Assembly: GCA_025738555.1 (NCBI GenBank)
Contig: JAOVFP010000009.1
Location: 4,526,001-4,590,000, forward strand
Reading direction: 5' to 3'
Source: Cyathus striatus
Taxonomy: Eukaryota; Basidiomycota; Agaricomycetes; Agaricales; Nidulariaceae
Length of the DNA: 64,000 nt
Shown: positions 32,463 to 43,800 of the stretch, piece after piece
Layout: each line of letters opens with the position of its first letter
Position numbering within the stretch: position 1 is the first letter of the stretch
Position numbers and translations under genes: made by a program
Notes under the pieces: generated by a model
The model's input: only the letters and a program-made list of their open reading frames with translations
Told to the model about the DNA's origin: nothing
Databases searched by the model: none

Positions 32463-34560
32463 AGTTTTTAATCGCAGCCCAACTCCTAGTGTTTCCGAAA
32501 TCGACGCATTCTTCGAGCCAATGACGGCGTAAGCGCCCGTGACTGGCATTACGAGCGACAATTTGGCAAAACGCATCGACGACGGCGTCGCGGGAGGTGG
32601 GAGAAGTGGGACAGTGTCGAGCTTGACCGTCGAAGGGCCAGCAACTGTGGCATCACAAATAGAAGTCAGCAAAGTGTACAGGCACGAGCACGAGCAGCTA
32701 CCTTTCTCGATACCAATATCACCATCCACGACCTCGACTCGAAATCTATCGATCAAGTGGTCTGCAAAGGCAACGATGAGAAACGATAGAATATAATGAA
32801 CGGAAAACGTACCCTTCCTCCGATGGAAAATCGGCCGTGACTCTCCACCCGTATCGCCCACTGTTTCTTCCTCTTCCTCCTCCGTGCCTGTGCCACCCTT
32901 CGCATCTCCATCCACTCCAGGTGTACCCTCAACCCCTCGATCCTCATCCACAGCCTCGATCCCAGCAGCACCCTCCCCACCCTCCCTTCCGTTCTCAACG
33001 GTCATCGTTCGATCGAACCACTTTTTCCTCATCTTGGGAGGAACAAGTGGCGACACCGGCAACTCATCCTCCACGTCCATCGTCGGATCTTGACGCACCG
33101 AGTGAGGAGAATTTGAAGGAGAGCGTATCCTAATTCGTCGAACTGTAGAACCTGTAAGAGAGGGTTAGCAACATGAGCGAGTGATTTGCGTACCACGGCG
33201 AAGGCGAAAAGAAAGAAGGAAATAGGTCTCACCATCACGCTTATCGTCCTCCTCCACCCCCTTACGACGCCTTTCCTCCTCTCCCTGCCCTTTGTCGTGC
33301 GTTTCTTCTTACTGTGATCATTAACAACCCTCTCCTTCTTCTTCTTACCCTCATCCTCCTCGTACTCCTTCTCCGTCCTCTCCTCTTCCCCCTCCTCCGG
33401 CTCATCAACACACGTCTCGACCCCACTCAGCCCGCCCGAAAAAGGGACCCTCTCCCTCGTCTTGAACCCCCTCCGATGACCAAGGAATGGTCCCAGATCC
33501 ACCCCTTCAGCGTTCTCCCCCGCGGTAGCAGAAGCAGGAAATGTGGATCCAGAAATGGAAGAAACGGCTTTCTCGTCGACGAATGCTGCCATTTGAACTA
33601 GGGCGTGCGCCGCATGCGCATGTTGTGAATGTAGATGAGAGGTGGAGGATGTTGACCATTTGTTGGCGAAGGTGGGCGTATTGTTGTAGACTGGTTGGTG
33701 GGGCGGTGGGTGGTAGTTGTGGGTTTGAGGTGGGTGATGGTGCTGTGGTAGGTGACGCAGTTGTTGATGGTGGTGCAGTGGTTGGTGGTGGTGCGGATGT
33801 AAGTGATCCAGGAGACGCATTCGGCATGAACGCAGGCGTTGACGACGGATGGCCATTCACAGTCATAAGCGAAGAAGGCGGAACTAAGAAGAAAAAGTGA
33901 CAAGCTAACGTATCGGTAAACCAAAACCCCCCACCCCAAAAAACCAAAACAACTTACAGGGACATCTCCAGACTCTCAATCAAAGCCAGCAAACTATGAA
34001 TCGCATTCCCATCGTCCCACTCCCAACCAAACACAACCTCCCTGTTGGCCTTCAAATCCCCCACAGCGAAAATCCCAAACGAAAGCGCCATATCCTGCTC
34101 CTTGGCCTTTTCAGGACAAAGGACGGGGCGGATGACTGCGTTTGGTCTGCATCCACTTCGTACAAAGCGGCCTTTGCTACTGGACACTCAAGCGTCGATG
34201 GCTACATCCAAAGGTGGCCCTACGAGGTGCACGAAAGGGCATGGCATGTCTAGATGTGTGTACCTGTTGAGTGGTTCGGAGAGGTACGACGAGGAGGGGG
34301 TGATAAGACTCGTATACGGGGTGAGGAATGACTGGGTTTTGATAGGCTGAGCCGTATGCACCGCGTACATATGGTAGTGGTCGAATTGAGAGATGCGAGT
34401 GTACCCCGCCAATTCTGTGCGTGACGCCAGAGTTTTGCACGGGTGTCAGCATGTGGGATTATGTCTGCGGATAGGGGGACATAGGGGTGTATCCAGGGCT
34501 CGTCGATGTCAATGTGGTCATCTTCGTTTGAGGTGTTGAGTGTTGGTGGTGGGAAGGTTG
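32463..34560 (-). pseudogene. SET3: SET3-like gene, copy B2 (SET domain and following region)
   Basis: From 5' to 3' on the minus strand: DDHIDIDEPWIHPYVPLSAD; then the SET domain with PFVHLVGPP, GRFVRSGCRPNAVIRPVLCP, LSFGIFAVGDLKANREVVFG and WEWDDGNAIHSL; a His/Thr/Pro-rich linker; LGPFLGHRRGFKTRERVPF; a Glu/Gly-rich segment; and RFAKLSLVMPVTGAYAVIGS with ASISETLGVGL. Unlike copies A and C the FGIFA-DLKAN junction is intact, so this SET domain is the best preserved in the window. There is no PHD finger. Frames change between blocks and the 3' end is fused to LYS9 at 32462, so a complete product is not possible. Confidence 0.85.
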
Positions 34561-34760
34561 ATGTCGATGAACGTTGAATGTAGCTTGTTGAGTATGGCGA
34601 GGACGTTCGGCGGGGGGTGTGCACGATCCGCTGCGAGAACTCTGAATGAAGTGGCATCGAAGCTGTCGACTGGACTGTCAAGGACGTTGGATTTGCAAGG
34701 GCCACGATTCACGGAGATGAGAACACGGTGTCACTTACGTAATATCTATGAATTAGCTTA
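34561..34760 (-). pseudogene. Short unrecognised coding-like stretch
   Basis: A 64-codon minus-strand frame (34712-34518) reads DSPVDSFDATSFRVLAADRA, then HPPPNVLAILNKLHSTFID, and runs into SET3 sequence. The composition looks like real protein, possibly part of an unrelated gene joined to SET3 copy B2. I cannot name the family. Confidence 0.3.
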
Positions 34761-34895
34761 AAATTAGATGCTAATTTTAACACTTATAAATAGTCACCGT
34801 TGGTGCACTGCACAGTCCTTCTTTCCCACTAAGAACTCAGCACCATTAGACCCCTTAGTAGTGGCCCCTTAAAGCTTACTGCGGAGAAATGCAAC

Positions 34896-36407
34896 ATGGG
34901 TCGTTCAACGCAAGAAACTGACTTACTTATGGAACTTCCAAGGACGATGCATTATGTTAGGAGCGACCAAATAATGCCCCCGATAGAGTGAGTTTTTTCA
35001 TTCTAATCCAACAAGATTGTATTGAATAACATACACTATAGATGGGTCCCTATAGTATGATTTTTATATTTCGTGCTCTCTTGTGGATTAACTCAGAGAA
35101 ACTACTCTAGGTATTAGGATGTGCGATATATTGGTTTCTCTTTGGATTCTTTCTTTCGCAAGTCTGGCACTACTTTGTTTTGTTTCGGTTAAAAGACACT
35201 ATAGTTATTCGCATCATGGGTTCGTTTAATCCGTACTCAGTCATTGAAATGTTACTAATATTTAGTACTATTAGTGCTCGAAGTATTCATTGCAGCAATA
35301 GTGTATTCCAAAATTGTCGTTGACGTAACGTGGAAGTACTTAAATCCAAGTCTCGGGACTGTGGCTTCTCTTTCAGTGTGGTCGTCTCTGGCACCTCTGG
35401 TTATTGCTATTGGTATGTATGTTGGTTTTCAAATTATGCCATTCATCGTAATTTCACTGCAGTGTCTTCGACTATGCACTTCTTCTTCGCCTGGTAGGAA
35501 TCTTTCATAAAAATATGTCTGATGAGCTTTACTGATTGTGAATGGAAAAGGCGAATCCGACAGATTAAGCTATACAGCAGACCCATTTTGTTCATCTGTG
35601 GAATGATATGCTTGGTACGATATCTATTGATTTGATGGTAATGATCACCAAAGATAATATTCCCTTTCAAGGTGTCATTGACCCAGTTAGGAGCTTCTGC
35701 TGTAACTGTCATTTGAGTACTTCATTTCGTTATTTATACGAGTACAGTAGCATTCATCTTTTGCATTAGTTCAACATGGCTGGTCGCCACCCAGCTGATA
35801 AACGCTCGCTCGCTGACCCTACCACGGTAGGTAATAAGACTGGTCCGCAATGGAATTTTTTATTTACATGTTGCAGGTCTGGATTGTTGGCGGTCTAATA
35901 TGTGATATTCTTATCACCATCACGATGACTTTCATTGTGAGATGCGAACACACCCTGAATTAATTGCTAAATATATTAATTTTTAATATGCAGCTTTTCC
36001 GAGTTCGGGCGCGGTCAAGCTTCAGCACGACATTAAAAGCCCTGAATAAACTCATTTCGTTATCGATTGAAACTGCTTTTCCAACAGTTACTATCGCCAC
36101 TGCAGCTCTTATTTCATTTCTGAAATATCCAGGAACAAATTTTGACCTATTTTTGTAAGTGATCCATTCTTATACATTTTGTGGGTGCTAACGCTCCAGA
36201 AGCATGTTTCTCTTGTTTATTGTGTATGATGTTATATATTTTCGAGATACTGCTCTAACATAATATTTTAGTTATGCAAATGCTCTGTTCGGTGTTCTGA
36301 ATCGACGGGCAGAGCTCAGACAAATAGTATCAGAAACAATAACCAGCACAGATATTCGCGCTGCTGTTGGATCAAATAACCGTCTGTCTGAAGCTGACTC
36401 TCCTTAG
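34896..36407 (+). CDS. DUF6534 multi-pass membrane protein
   Basis: Many short exons can be read in order. They are MGRSTQETDLLMELPR; a membrane segment AIYWFLFGFFLSQVWHYF with LFRLKDT; VLEVFIAAIVYSK with SLSVWSSLAPLVIAI; VSSTMHFFFAW; RIRQIKLYSRPILFICGMI; VWIVGGLICDILITITMTF; and LFRVRARSSFSTTLKALNKL, leading into SIETAFPTVTIATAALISF. The last exon is YANALFGVLNRRAELRQI and ends at TAG 36405-36407. The TLKALNKLI...IET and YANALxxxLNRR signatures mark the DUF6534 domain of agaricomycete seven-helix-like membrane proteins, whose function is unknown. Exon order and content match the minus-strand gene at 49470-50955. No stop or shift was found in the exons I could place, although exons of the 35650-35825 part are uncertain. 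It sits between two SET3 fragments. Confidence 0.65.
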
Positions 36408-36789
36408 CATCCTTACTCACCAACTGGTAACTTCAAACTAAATCATATTTCTCTGATTTGGAACTTACCACTCATGTATATCTTATAATTCATCACGATG
36501 CTTACTACTAGTACAAGTAGTACTTGCTTTTCATTCGTATATCTAGTCATATATCTGCATCAGCATATCTCGAAGGCTGTGTGTTGATTCTTGCGAAGAA
36601 AACATGAAGGGAACTGAATAGGGAATGAAAAGGAAGACTGAAGAAATGAAACACTGTACAATTTCCGCGCATAAGCTGTGCGCTATTAAGTACAAGAAAC
36701 CCAGGCGCTCCCAAGATAAACAGTGATGAAGGACGGAAAGTAAGTAGCGGGAATAATGCACAGCGGCACAATGAAGGCGAGGATCTAAA
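36408..36789. other. No gene seen
   Basis: Short stretch between the DUF6534 gene and SET3 copy B1. A minus-strand frame runs through it from the SET3 side but shows no recognisable protein. Confidence 0.45.
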
Positions 36790-38467
36790 CTAGTAGTACA
36801 TACCTCAGTGTGTGGAATTAGGTCGGTTGATAGTGGGACGTAGGAGTGTGTCCAGGGCTCGTAGATGTCGATGTGGTCGCCTTTTTTTTTTTTTTGAATC
36901 CTGTATTTATTGTCAGTTATGGTGAGCCATATGTCACGACACTGTAGCATCTACCGTAAGGTGAAGTATCTATCTAGGTAATCGGTAATCTATTGGAGGC
37001 TGTGGTCTCGAATCGAGTATAGAAGGCGGCCGTAAAGTATTTAACTTGGGATGCACTACCAAGGGTAGGGCACCAGGAGGGGTGTGGCTGGAGGCGTCAT
37101 GGTCAGTGAGCGCGCTCCATATTTTTAAAGTTAAGTGGCTGTATGCCAAGGCGGCATTCCAAGGTGTGTACGGTGTCCTGCCAGGCTCTGTGTGCAGCGC
37201 GAAACAAATCGAGAAAATTGAGATTATAGTATGAGCAATATCCGCGCCTCTTCCCATCTCCTACTCCTATTCTTCGCCATCCGGTGTCGGACTCCAGAGA
37301 GGTATAGTGCCCAGTGTTTGTTTAAGTCGTCCTGTTGCATTGATGAATCCCGCTAATGCTGCCAAGTTGTTTGGGTCTGCAAGAATAGTGCGCAGGGATA
37401 TGGTCCTGCGCTGGCCGGCACATTTTGCGAAAAGAGGAGACCTTTGTGTATTGAATGCCGGGCAACGCAAAAAAAATGTATCATAGCTTATAAAACAGCC
37501 ATGATAAACATATTGAGGTGAAGTAACTCTAACAGTTTAGTTGTGGTCGCCTTTGTTTGAGGTGTCAAGTGTTGGTGGTGGGACGGTTGATGAAGTGAGG
37601 AAAATGGATGTTGTGGTGGTTGGTGAATGAGATTCACCGTTTCTTCTCTACGTGTGCTGTACTCCCCTCCCCTCGATGTTTTCGCTCTACACCTGGACTT
37701 CGTCTGTTCTGACCGGTCATAGCCACCTCTCCCTGCTCCATGGCAGACTTCCACTGAATACGTTGCACCCGAACGGCTTTCTCCCTATCGATCTCGCGGG
37801 GGACACATTTCCAACGCTGCCACTCGTCGGGGACCTCGTCGTGGCCTATACCAAAACACGCCGCGTGGCACCAGCGAAGACAGATATCACACGCAATGTA
37901 GAATCCATCATCTGAGGGGGGCGGGGGGTCGTATAGTGAGGAAGGGGGTAAGCTGGGTGGATGCATCCCTTTATCTCTGTCTTTTTTTTTGTCCTTATCA
38001 GGAGGCACTTGCGGGGCGGAATTCTCTTTGCATTCTTGGCACTGGGGAGGTCTATTTTCATTGTGGAAGTAAGCCATTCTGGCATGGCACTTCGTAGGGA
38101 CGACCTTCCTACCCCTCCCCCGCCTCCCTCCACGACTCCTCCCTTGAATTACATACTATGTATGCATTGATCTCGATGAATTTTCACTCTTTCCCTCTGC
38201 GACGCCGATACTAAGATCTTGCTTTTCTAGGACGTGGAGTATAGTTTCTTCATATTAAATCTCAATATTCCACAAGGAAGGGAAGCCTCGGAGACGTATT
38301 TCATAGATGGGGGGGATGAGGAAGAGAGCGATTTGTGAGTGAGAAGAGGAAGTGGAGAGGATGGTATACGTAGTCATCGACGATGAGCTCGACGTTGCCC
38401 GCTTCCCATTGTTGGTTGTGTACCTGAGCCATTTGATTATGTAATTAGTTGGCGGCGTCCAAGCAGG
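36790..38467 (-). pseudogene. SET3: SET3-like gene, copy B1 (PHD finger), split by a LINE
   Basis: The minus strand carries a start-like stretch at 38077 (MAYFHNENRPPQCQECKENS). The PHD finger follows (IACDICLRWCHAACFGIGHD, then WKCVPREIDREKAVRV at about 37900-37760), then MEQGEVAMTGQNRRSPG. The linker breaks at 37541 and resumes at 36884 with DHIDIYEPWTHSYVPLSTD; the interval is the LINE insertion. It ends near 36790, before the SET domain. WQRWKC has Arg where copy A has Cys, so a zinc-binding residue may be lost. SET3 5' sequence continues to about 38467, where a hAT-like element begins. Confidence 0.8.
36885..37541 (-). mobile_element. 5'-truncated LINE with poly-A tail and 13-base target duplication
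   Basis: On the minus strand the element ends in a poly-A run (14 T at 36882-36895 on the plus strand). TGTGGTCGCCTTT occurs at 36872-36884 and again at 37542-37554. Removing the element and one repeat restores a SET3 sequence collinear with copy B2, where the uninterrupted site reads ATGTGGTCATCTTCGTTTGA. The body encodes the end of a LINE polyprotein (KCAGQRRTISLRTILADPNN, AGFINATGRLKQTLGTIPLW). The 3' tail shares CCATATGTCACGAC with the short copy at 7508-7676. Confidence 0.85.
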
Positions 38468-38475
38468 CGCTAACA

Positions 38476-39740
38476 AGGACCCCCGAAAATCCCGCTGGAA
38501 CTTAGATTTCGGAGGGGGGGTTTGTGTCCGGATGGGTTTTTCGAAAATATGTCCGGAAAGCGTCTAAGTCAGCTCCGAAATCCCAAATTTTGTCTGGATT
38601 CCGCGTTCTAAGTTCAAATTTTTCGTTATTCATTAAAATTTGACTTTTAAACCTCCTGTGCCTTGTAATAACGTCTACGAACGTTGAGTGAATACATGAA
38701 CCTATCAAAGTATTGTAGATATGCATGCTTTCGTGCTAATTTTAATCATCTGAATCAGCATTCTTTCTCTTCCTTGAATTGAAAGCCTTGAGTGCCGAAT
38801 TGAGCTTACTGATTTGAGTTTTCAGCTTTTTAAATATTATAATATACTCTGGATCCAAGGCTAAGCTGGAAGCAGTCCTGAGTCGATATATGTGCTTTAG
38901 GGAATGCAGTTAGAATTTAGAAACATGACAAGATTGCGACGACATGTTACTTAACTTACGTGTAGCAAACAAATTGAACTTTCATTAAGTCTTATTATGC
39001 TTCTAAGAAGGCAAGCGTGAGCGTGAACCGACGAGAGCAAAAGATATTGAGACGAAAAAAACAGATCTTAAGCAGTAATGGGGAAGGGACTGGAAATGAA
39101 CTTGGTTGCGATATCGTGGAATATGTACAGACATTATATAGTGCCCAATAAGCAAAACCTGTCTACCTGAAACTGAATACCTCGAAGACAAGAATGAAAA
39201 ATGGTGAAAAGAGTCAAGTTGACGAGCTCTTGCCGGGCCAGCTAAGGCCTAAGCCTCGGGGTGTAGTGCCAGCAGGCAGTGTCTTAATGAGTCAAATTTT
39301 CAAGCAGTGGTTATTGATATATATTTTGAGGGGAACTCGAGAAACTCTGAGAAGAATAACATGAAACAGTTATACACACATCGTCGAGCCGCATCATTTA
39401 GAATCACTGCGTGACCTTAATGATTATGCAATCAATATTTGAACATTCAGCACTGCTTGGATGCAGCACTCAGTGACCAGTCCTGACGCATTGAAATGGG
39501 CATTCCTTAGCGGTGAAAAAATTTCGGTTACCACTTACAGTTTCATGACAACCACAGTACAGATATGTCCGGATAAAAATCTAAGTGCGCGTTTTTTGAC
39601 AATATGTGTCCGGAAAATTGATCAAAGTAAAGCGCTTTCCGGCCCCAAAAATGTCCGGAATGCGTCTAGCTTCTGGGGCCTACGGCCCCGGTTTGTGTCC
39701 GGATGGGCATCTAGGTCCTCTGAGGATTTTCGGGGGTCCT
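38476..39740. mobile_element. Non-autonomous hAT-like DNA transposon
   Basis: The ends are perfect 17-base inverted repeats (AGGACCCCCGAAAATCC). They are flanked by an exact 8-base target duplication, CGCTAACA, at 38468-38475 and 39741-39748. Near both ends TGTCCGGA recurs at least six times (for example in TTTGTGTCCGGATGGG at each end), the kind of subterminal repeat bound by hAT transposases. The 1,265-base body has no transposase frame, only short frames. It lies at the 5' edge of SET3 copy B1. Confidence 0.85.
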
Positions 39741-39748
39741 CGCTAACA

Positions 39749-40056
39749 TCGTAGGTGTAGAGTCTCGAGAGATGCGCCGGCAAGAGTGGGAAATTACTAT
39801 GCCGAAGAGGGATTCACTTGGAAGTGAACTCCATTCAAGACTGTTGAACACGGAACCATTCCATTGCCTGCCTGAATCCGAGACATGTCACTTTAGACAT
39901 ACTACTTCAAAGATTGTAATATGGGCATATAAGTAACATAAAGTATCATCACTGTTTCCGTATCATAAAACTACTATTTGCCAGTGTATAATTACTGTAA
40001 ATTGATGTAACAGTATGTATTAAAGTACAAAAGGCGAAGTGCTACTACATTGGTTA
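39749..40056. other. No gene seen
   Basis: Spacer between the hAT-like element and the HNH gene. It probably includes the 3' untranslated region of the minus-strand gene. Confidence 0.5.
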
Positions 40057-41394
40057 TCACGCGCATAACAGTTTGTTCCCTTTCACTTCCTCCTCAGAGT
40101 AAGCTTCACTCGTCACCTCGCTAGGAATTACATAACTTGGGTCCACATCTTTAGCCCATTTAGATAAAGCATCGGTATCCCACATCGTGGTATTATCTTC
40201 CGGGAGGCGGCAGCGTCTCTCCTTTCGTTTCTTCAAGCCTCGATCTTCCTTTGACTGTGATCGCCTGTGCCGTTTTGCCCTTCCCATTTCAGTTTTGTTA
40301 TCTGAGCGGACATAGGGCCTATCAGATTCACTATCCGTCGCTTCGGAGGAGGTGCTTTCGCTATATGATCCTTCAGATGAAACAGAATCTGGGTTTCTCT
40401 TGAAAATTCGCCCATCTCCAGTGATTGTGCTCGATTTCTCGTCGTTTACATTATTATTTGAAACGCCATTAGCACCAGCTTCATCTGTTATACAAGGGTA
40501 ATAATTAGGATCATCCTTTGTATGCGCATTAGCAGGCATAGACCAAAAATGATAGATGCGTCCGATTTGTTGAATGACGTTATATTTGCTGAAAGCAGCA
40601 GTCAAAGAGGGCGGTCGATTCCTATTGTGTGTTCGTAGAAGATAACCCACTGCCGCAATAACGAATTTTGGATGTACATGACTGACAAGTTTGGGAAGTG
40701 TGTCAAAGGGATATTTGTGCTCAATAGAAGCTCCGGGGTGCAGTGGAGAAACGATGTCGTTCCGGCGTTTAAAAATAACATTTTCCATGCCTGTGATAGG
40801 TATTATGCGATACTCAAATTTTTGGCCCTGAAGAATGTGGTCAGCAAGTACATAGGTTATAGTAAAGCTTGAATTGTACCTCTGTGAATGTCATACTAAA
40901 ACGGTTTCGTGCTTGAGTAAGGGGCACCGTACGACGAAGTATTGTGTTCACGATAGTATCGTCAGGTACCAAAATCCACTGGTGGTTCTCAAACATTCTT
41001 CGAATAGACTCTCCGACTATTACAACAGCGGAAGTATGAGAAGAGTTGCGGCATTACTTATAAAAAATAAGAATAATACCAGGGAAGATGTTGTAGCGAG
41101 TGTCAAGATTGAGTTCTCCCTTTCGCATGTTCCAATTCCACTCTAGACGATCCAGCTGACAACACCGTAAGTAAATATTAGATTGATGTTAAGAAAGTTG
41201 AAGGTGCGCACTAGATTGTCGTCATGCATTACCGTTCGGGGGAGAACATGACAGTACTCGATACTGTCTGAGCAGTTCTCCACCAAGCAACGACCTTCGT
41301 TAGGATCAACTTCATTAACACGCTTTCTTATAGCGTTTAGGTCTGGTTCCGCTGAGATGCGTGATAATACAGTGAACTTGGAGTTCATTAACAT
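40057..41394 (-). CDS. HNH-nuclease-family protein lacking the last catalytic histidine
   Basis: Four exons (41394-41212, 41155-41080, 41016-40880, 40827-40057) join to 1,167 bases, 388 residues, with no stop. The HNH region has DPNEGRCLVENC, EYCHVLPR (His 49) and LNLDTRYNIF (Asn 77), as in the fungal HNH family that cleaves DNA. Where the plus-strand paralogue has VHVLFD, this one has IRRMFE, so the third HNH residue (His) is replaced by Arg. A family region PFDTLPKLVSHVHPKFVIAA follows. Then comes a Ser/Asp-rich linker (SEGSYSESTSSEATDSESD) and a basic stretch (RAKRHRRSQSKEDRGLKKRK) that may direct it to the nucleus. The start is chosen at MLMNSKF; a frame open further upstream leaves this uncertain. 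It is divergent from a paralogue at 42174. Confidence 0.8.
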
Positions 41395-42173
41395 TCTTGC
41401 GGGGAAGGAGAGTAACAAGCAGTGGACGTAATACTTCGATAATGGTGGTTCCAAGTCAAGACGCGATCGCTGATTGGTGTGTGAAAATTACTATCCAACT
41501 TCAATTCAAGTCCCGACTACGGACCACTTCTGGTCTTTTGACGTAAGGACCTGTCAGGGCTACTTTAATTGGTTACTGTTACAGTTCGATTGACTATAAC
41601 CTAGTCGACAAAACTTCGTTATTGTTCTTGTCAGTCATCATCCACACGCATGAAAATTCTATTGATACCTTATCTTTACCCCTACAGAAGTCGTTATTAT
41701 CATGTGCTATCTATTGCATGAGTGAAAGAAGCTTTTGGGCGCAATCACCATGCATGTTCAGAACAAGAATCCACCGAATGTGGGCGTGATAAAAGTTATG
41801 CGACGAACCAAAATTCTGGTATTAGGATATAAATCGGCGTAGTAAAGGATGACATGCGCTATAAAGCCTTCGTTGGTCCTTGTTCTTGTACATATCAGGT
41901 CTCCATCTGATTTGTGATGGGTAATTGTTACCCAATAACTTTACTTTTCGTGTACGGCAGTACGACGATAATCCGAAGGCATAATTTTAGTCATTATGGG
42001 CCTCTCCTGTATGTCCGGTAGCTACTTCACCGAGTGTAGACAGCTGTGGGCACGAAAAATGTTATTGTTATTGTTTATGGGTTCTCGCGAAGAGTCGGAT
42101 TAAGATAAAAGGTCCTTTATAAATTGATGTGTGCACCGGTGCATGATTCTTGGTTGTTCCTTCCTCTTTGAGA
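41395..42173. promoter_or_regulatory. Shared intergenic region of the HNH gene pair
   Basis: About 780 bases separate the two divergent HNH start codons and must contain both promoters. I see no recognisable repeat or other gene in it. Confidence 0.4.
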
Positions 42174-43320
42174 ATGTCTGCTCTTAAGTTCACACCGGGG
42201 TCTCGTTTGGTTGGGAATTATGGATATCAGAATACGGAACGCACTCTCTTGGCTGATCCTAACGAAGGTCGATGTCTTGTAGAGAATTGCAAAAACACCC
42301 GGGCTGTCGAGTGCTGTCACATAATCCCCCGACATTTCAACATGAAGTACGAGGACATGGTACGCATATGTCACTTATATTTTATTAAATATACTAATGA
42401 TTACGGGGTGATGATACTAGCTTGATTCATTGGAGTGGTTCTGGGGGATGCAGAAAGCGACCTTGAATCTGGATACTCGCTACAACCTACTTTTTGGTAA
42501 TGTGTCTGCATCTATCATATTTTATACCATATTTCATCTCGTATTCAATGCTTTCAAATAGCTGGGGCTGCAGTGCACGTTCTGTTTGATACCTTTAAAT
42601 GGATAATTGTACCAGACGAATCGATCGTGCTGGAATATCTTAATTGCATGAAACCCGGGGTACATAACGAATATATTTCAGCAAGAAAAAACTTTCAGAA
42701 TGTTGAAGTATGTTTAGTTTTGGTCCTTGGATGGCATCTACATATTTGCTGATAGTTCGCTACAGGATAATTGTCCTCAGGCTGCACATTTTGGCTATAA
42801 ATTAATACCTATCAGTGATGACATGAAGGACATTGCGATTACACGCCAAACCAACACCGCAGCGAGCCCAGTAAGCCCCGACATGTTTGAGGTCCACACA
42901 TACCCCTTTAGCACCCTTCCCGAGTTTAGGGGCCACATTCACCCCAAGTTTGTGATTGTAGAAGCCGGATACGCTCTGTCAGAATTATCAGCTGATATTC
43001 TCGAACCTCTTGACAGAGCATATCCGATTCTTGAACAAATTAGGATCATTTACGAATATTGGACGACATCAATTCATATGATTAATGTTGATGAAGAAGA
43101 GCCAGAAGGGCTTACATACCTCCCAGCATATGATCCCGAGGAAGCTTGCCGCGATCCTGATTACAGGCCCTCAGGCTCATGCACACGATCTATAAAAACT
43201 AGAAAGGGTCGTGCAGAGAAGTCCACCCTAGGCAAGAGGCCAAGGGAACCCGAGTCCCCAACCACGGATAAGCCAATAGTTTTACGCAGTCGCGATGGGG
43301 GATCGAAACGAGGTACTTAA
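42174..43320 (+). CDS. HNH nuclease family protein
   Basis: Four exons (42174-42359, 42421-42496, 42562-42707, 42766-43320) join to 963 bases, 320 residues, with no stop. Exon 2 has the same 76-base length and phase as in the divergent paralogue. Motifs are DPNEGRCLVENC, ECCHIIPR (His 49), LNLDTRYNLLF (Asn 78) and VHVLFD (His 93), so the HNH triad is complete. After it come TYPFSTLPEFRGHIHPKFVI, an acidic stretch and a basic C-terminus with KTRKGRAEKS and GKRPREPE, a possible nuclear signal. No secretion signal is present. The substrate is unknown; a metal-dependent DNA endonuclease is the natural guess. Confidence 0.85.
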
Positions 43321-43460
43321 TAGGTAAATGGAACTTACAATCAAATGGTGGGAATTTAAAGTGCATTCGTTGGAGTAGTATATGAGGCCTTGAGTAGAGC
43401 CACCTAGGAAATTAAGACGAGTTTTCTCCGAAAAAAGACAGAAAAAAGCTACTGACAAGC

Positions 43461-43800
43461 CTATAAGGGCAAAAGGTGCTTCGCTGGGATTGAATCCCCA
43501 GTGCCTTTAGCATCTGTCCCCCACTCAACGCTTCCTCGTTGTGAGAGAAATATCCTACCTAAGTGAATGAATTTTTCTATGTCACGAGTGTGCTGAGACG
43601 GTCCACGTTTAAGTTCCACCAGCAGAGGTGCAAACATTTTAAGCACTTCTGGGAATGGAGGATTAATGTTATCCTTGATCTGCTCAAAGACTTCCAGTTC
43701 TGTAGAGTCGAGACTTGCCACAAATTTCGCGTAGTATCACAGTCCAGAGTGGATGAACAAAGTTTTCTGTATTTCTAGGATTGTAGAAGACAGCGTTCAC
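43461..43800 (-). pseudogene. Fragment of a PD-(D/E)XK-like gene
   Basis: The minus strand reads NTENFVHPLWTVILREICGK upstream of an intron-like border. It then continues ELEVFEQIKDNINPP and FAPLLVELKRGPSQ. A hydrophobic strand ending VELKRGPS fits the E-x-K of restriction-like nucleases, and the FVHPLW block recalls an agaricomycete family of such proteins. Only about 110 residues are present, and the frame changes near 43720. Assignment is tentative. Confidence 0.35.

Noticed and set aside
43475..43545. Possible tRNA on the minus strand around GGGGATTCAATCCC
   Set aside because: A T-arm-like hairpin is present, but no 5' acceptor strand or anticodon arm can be paired with it, and the stretch reads as protein.
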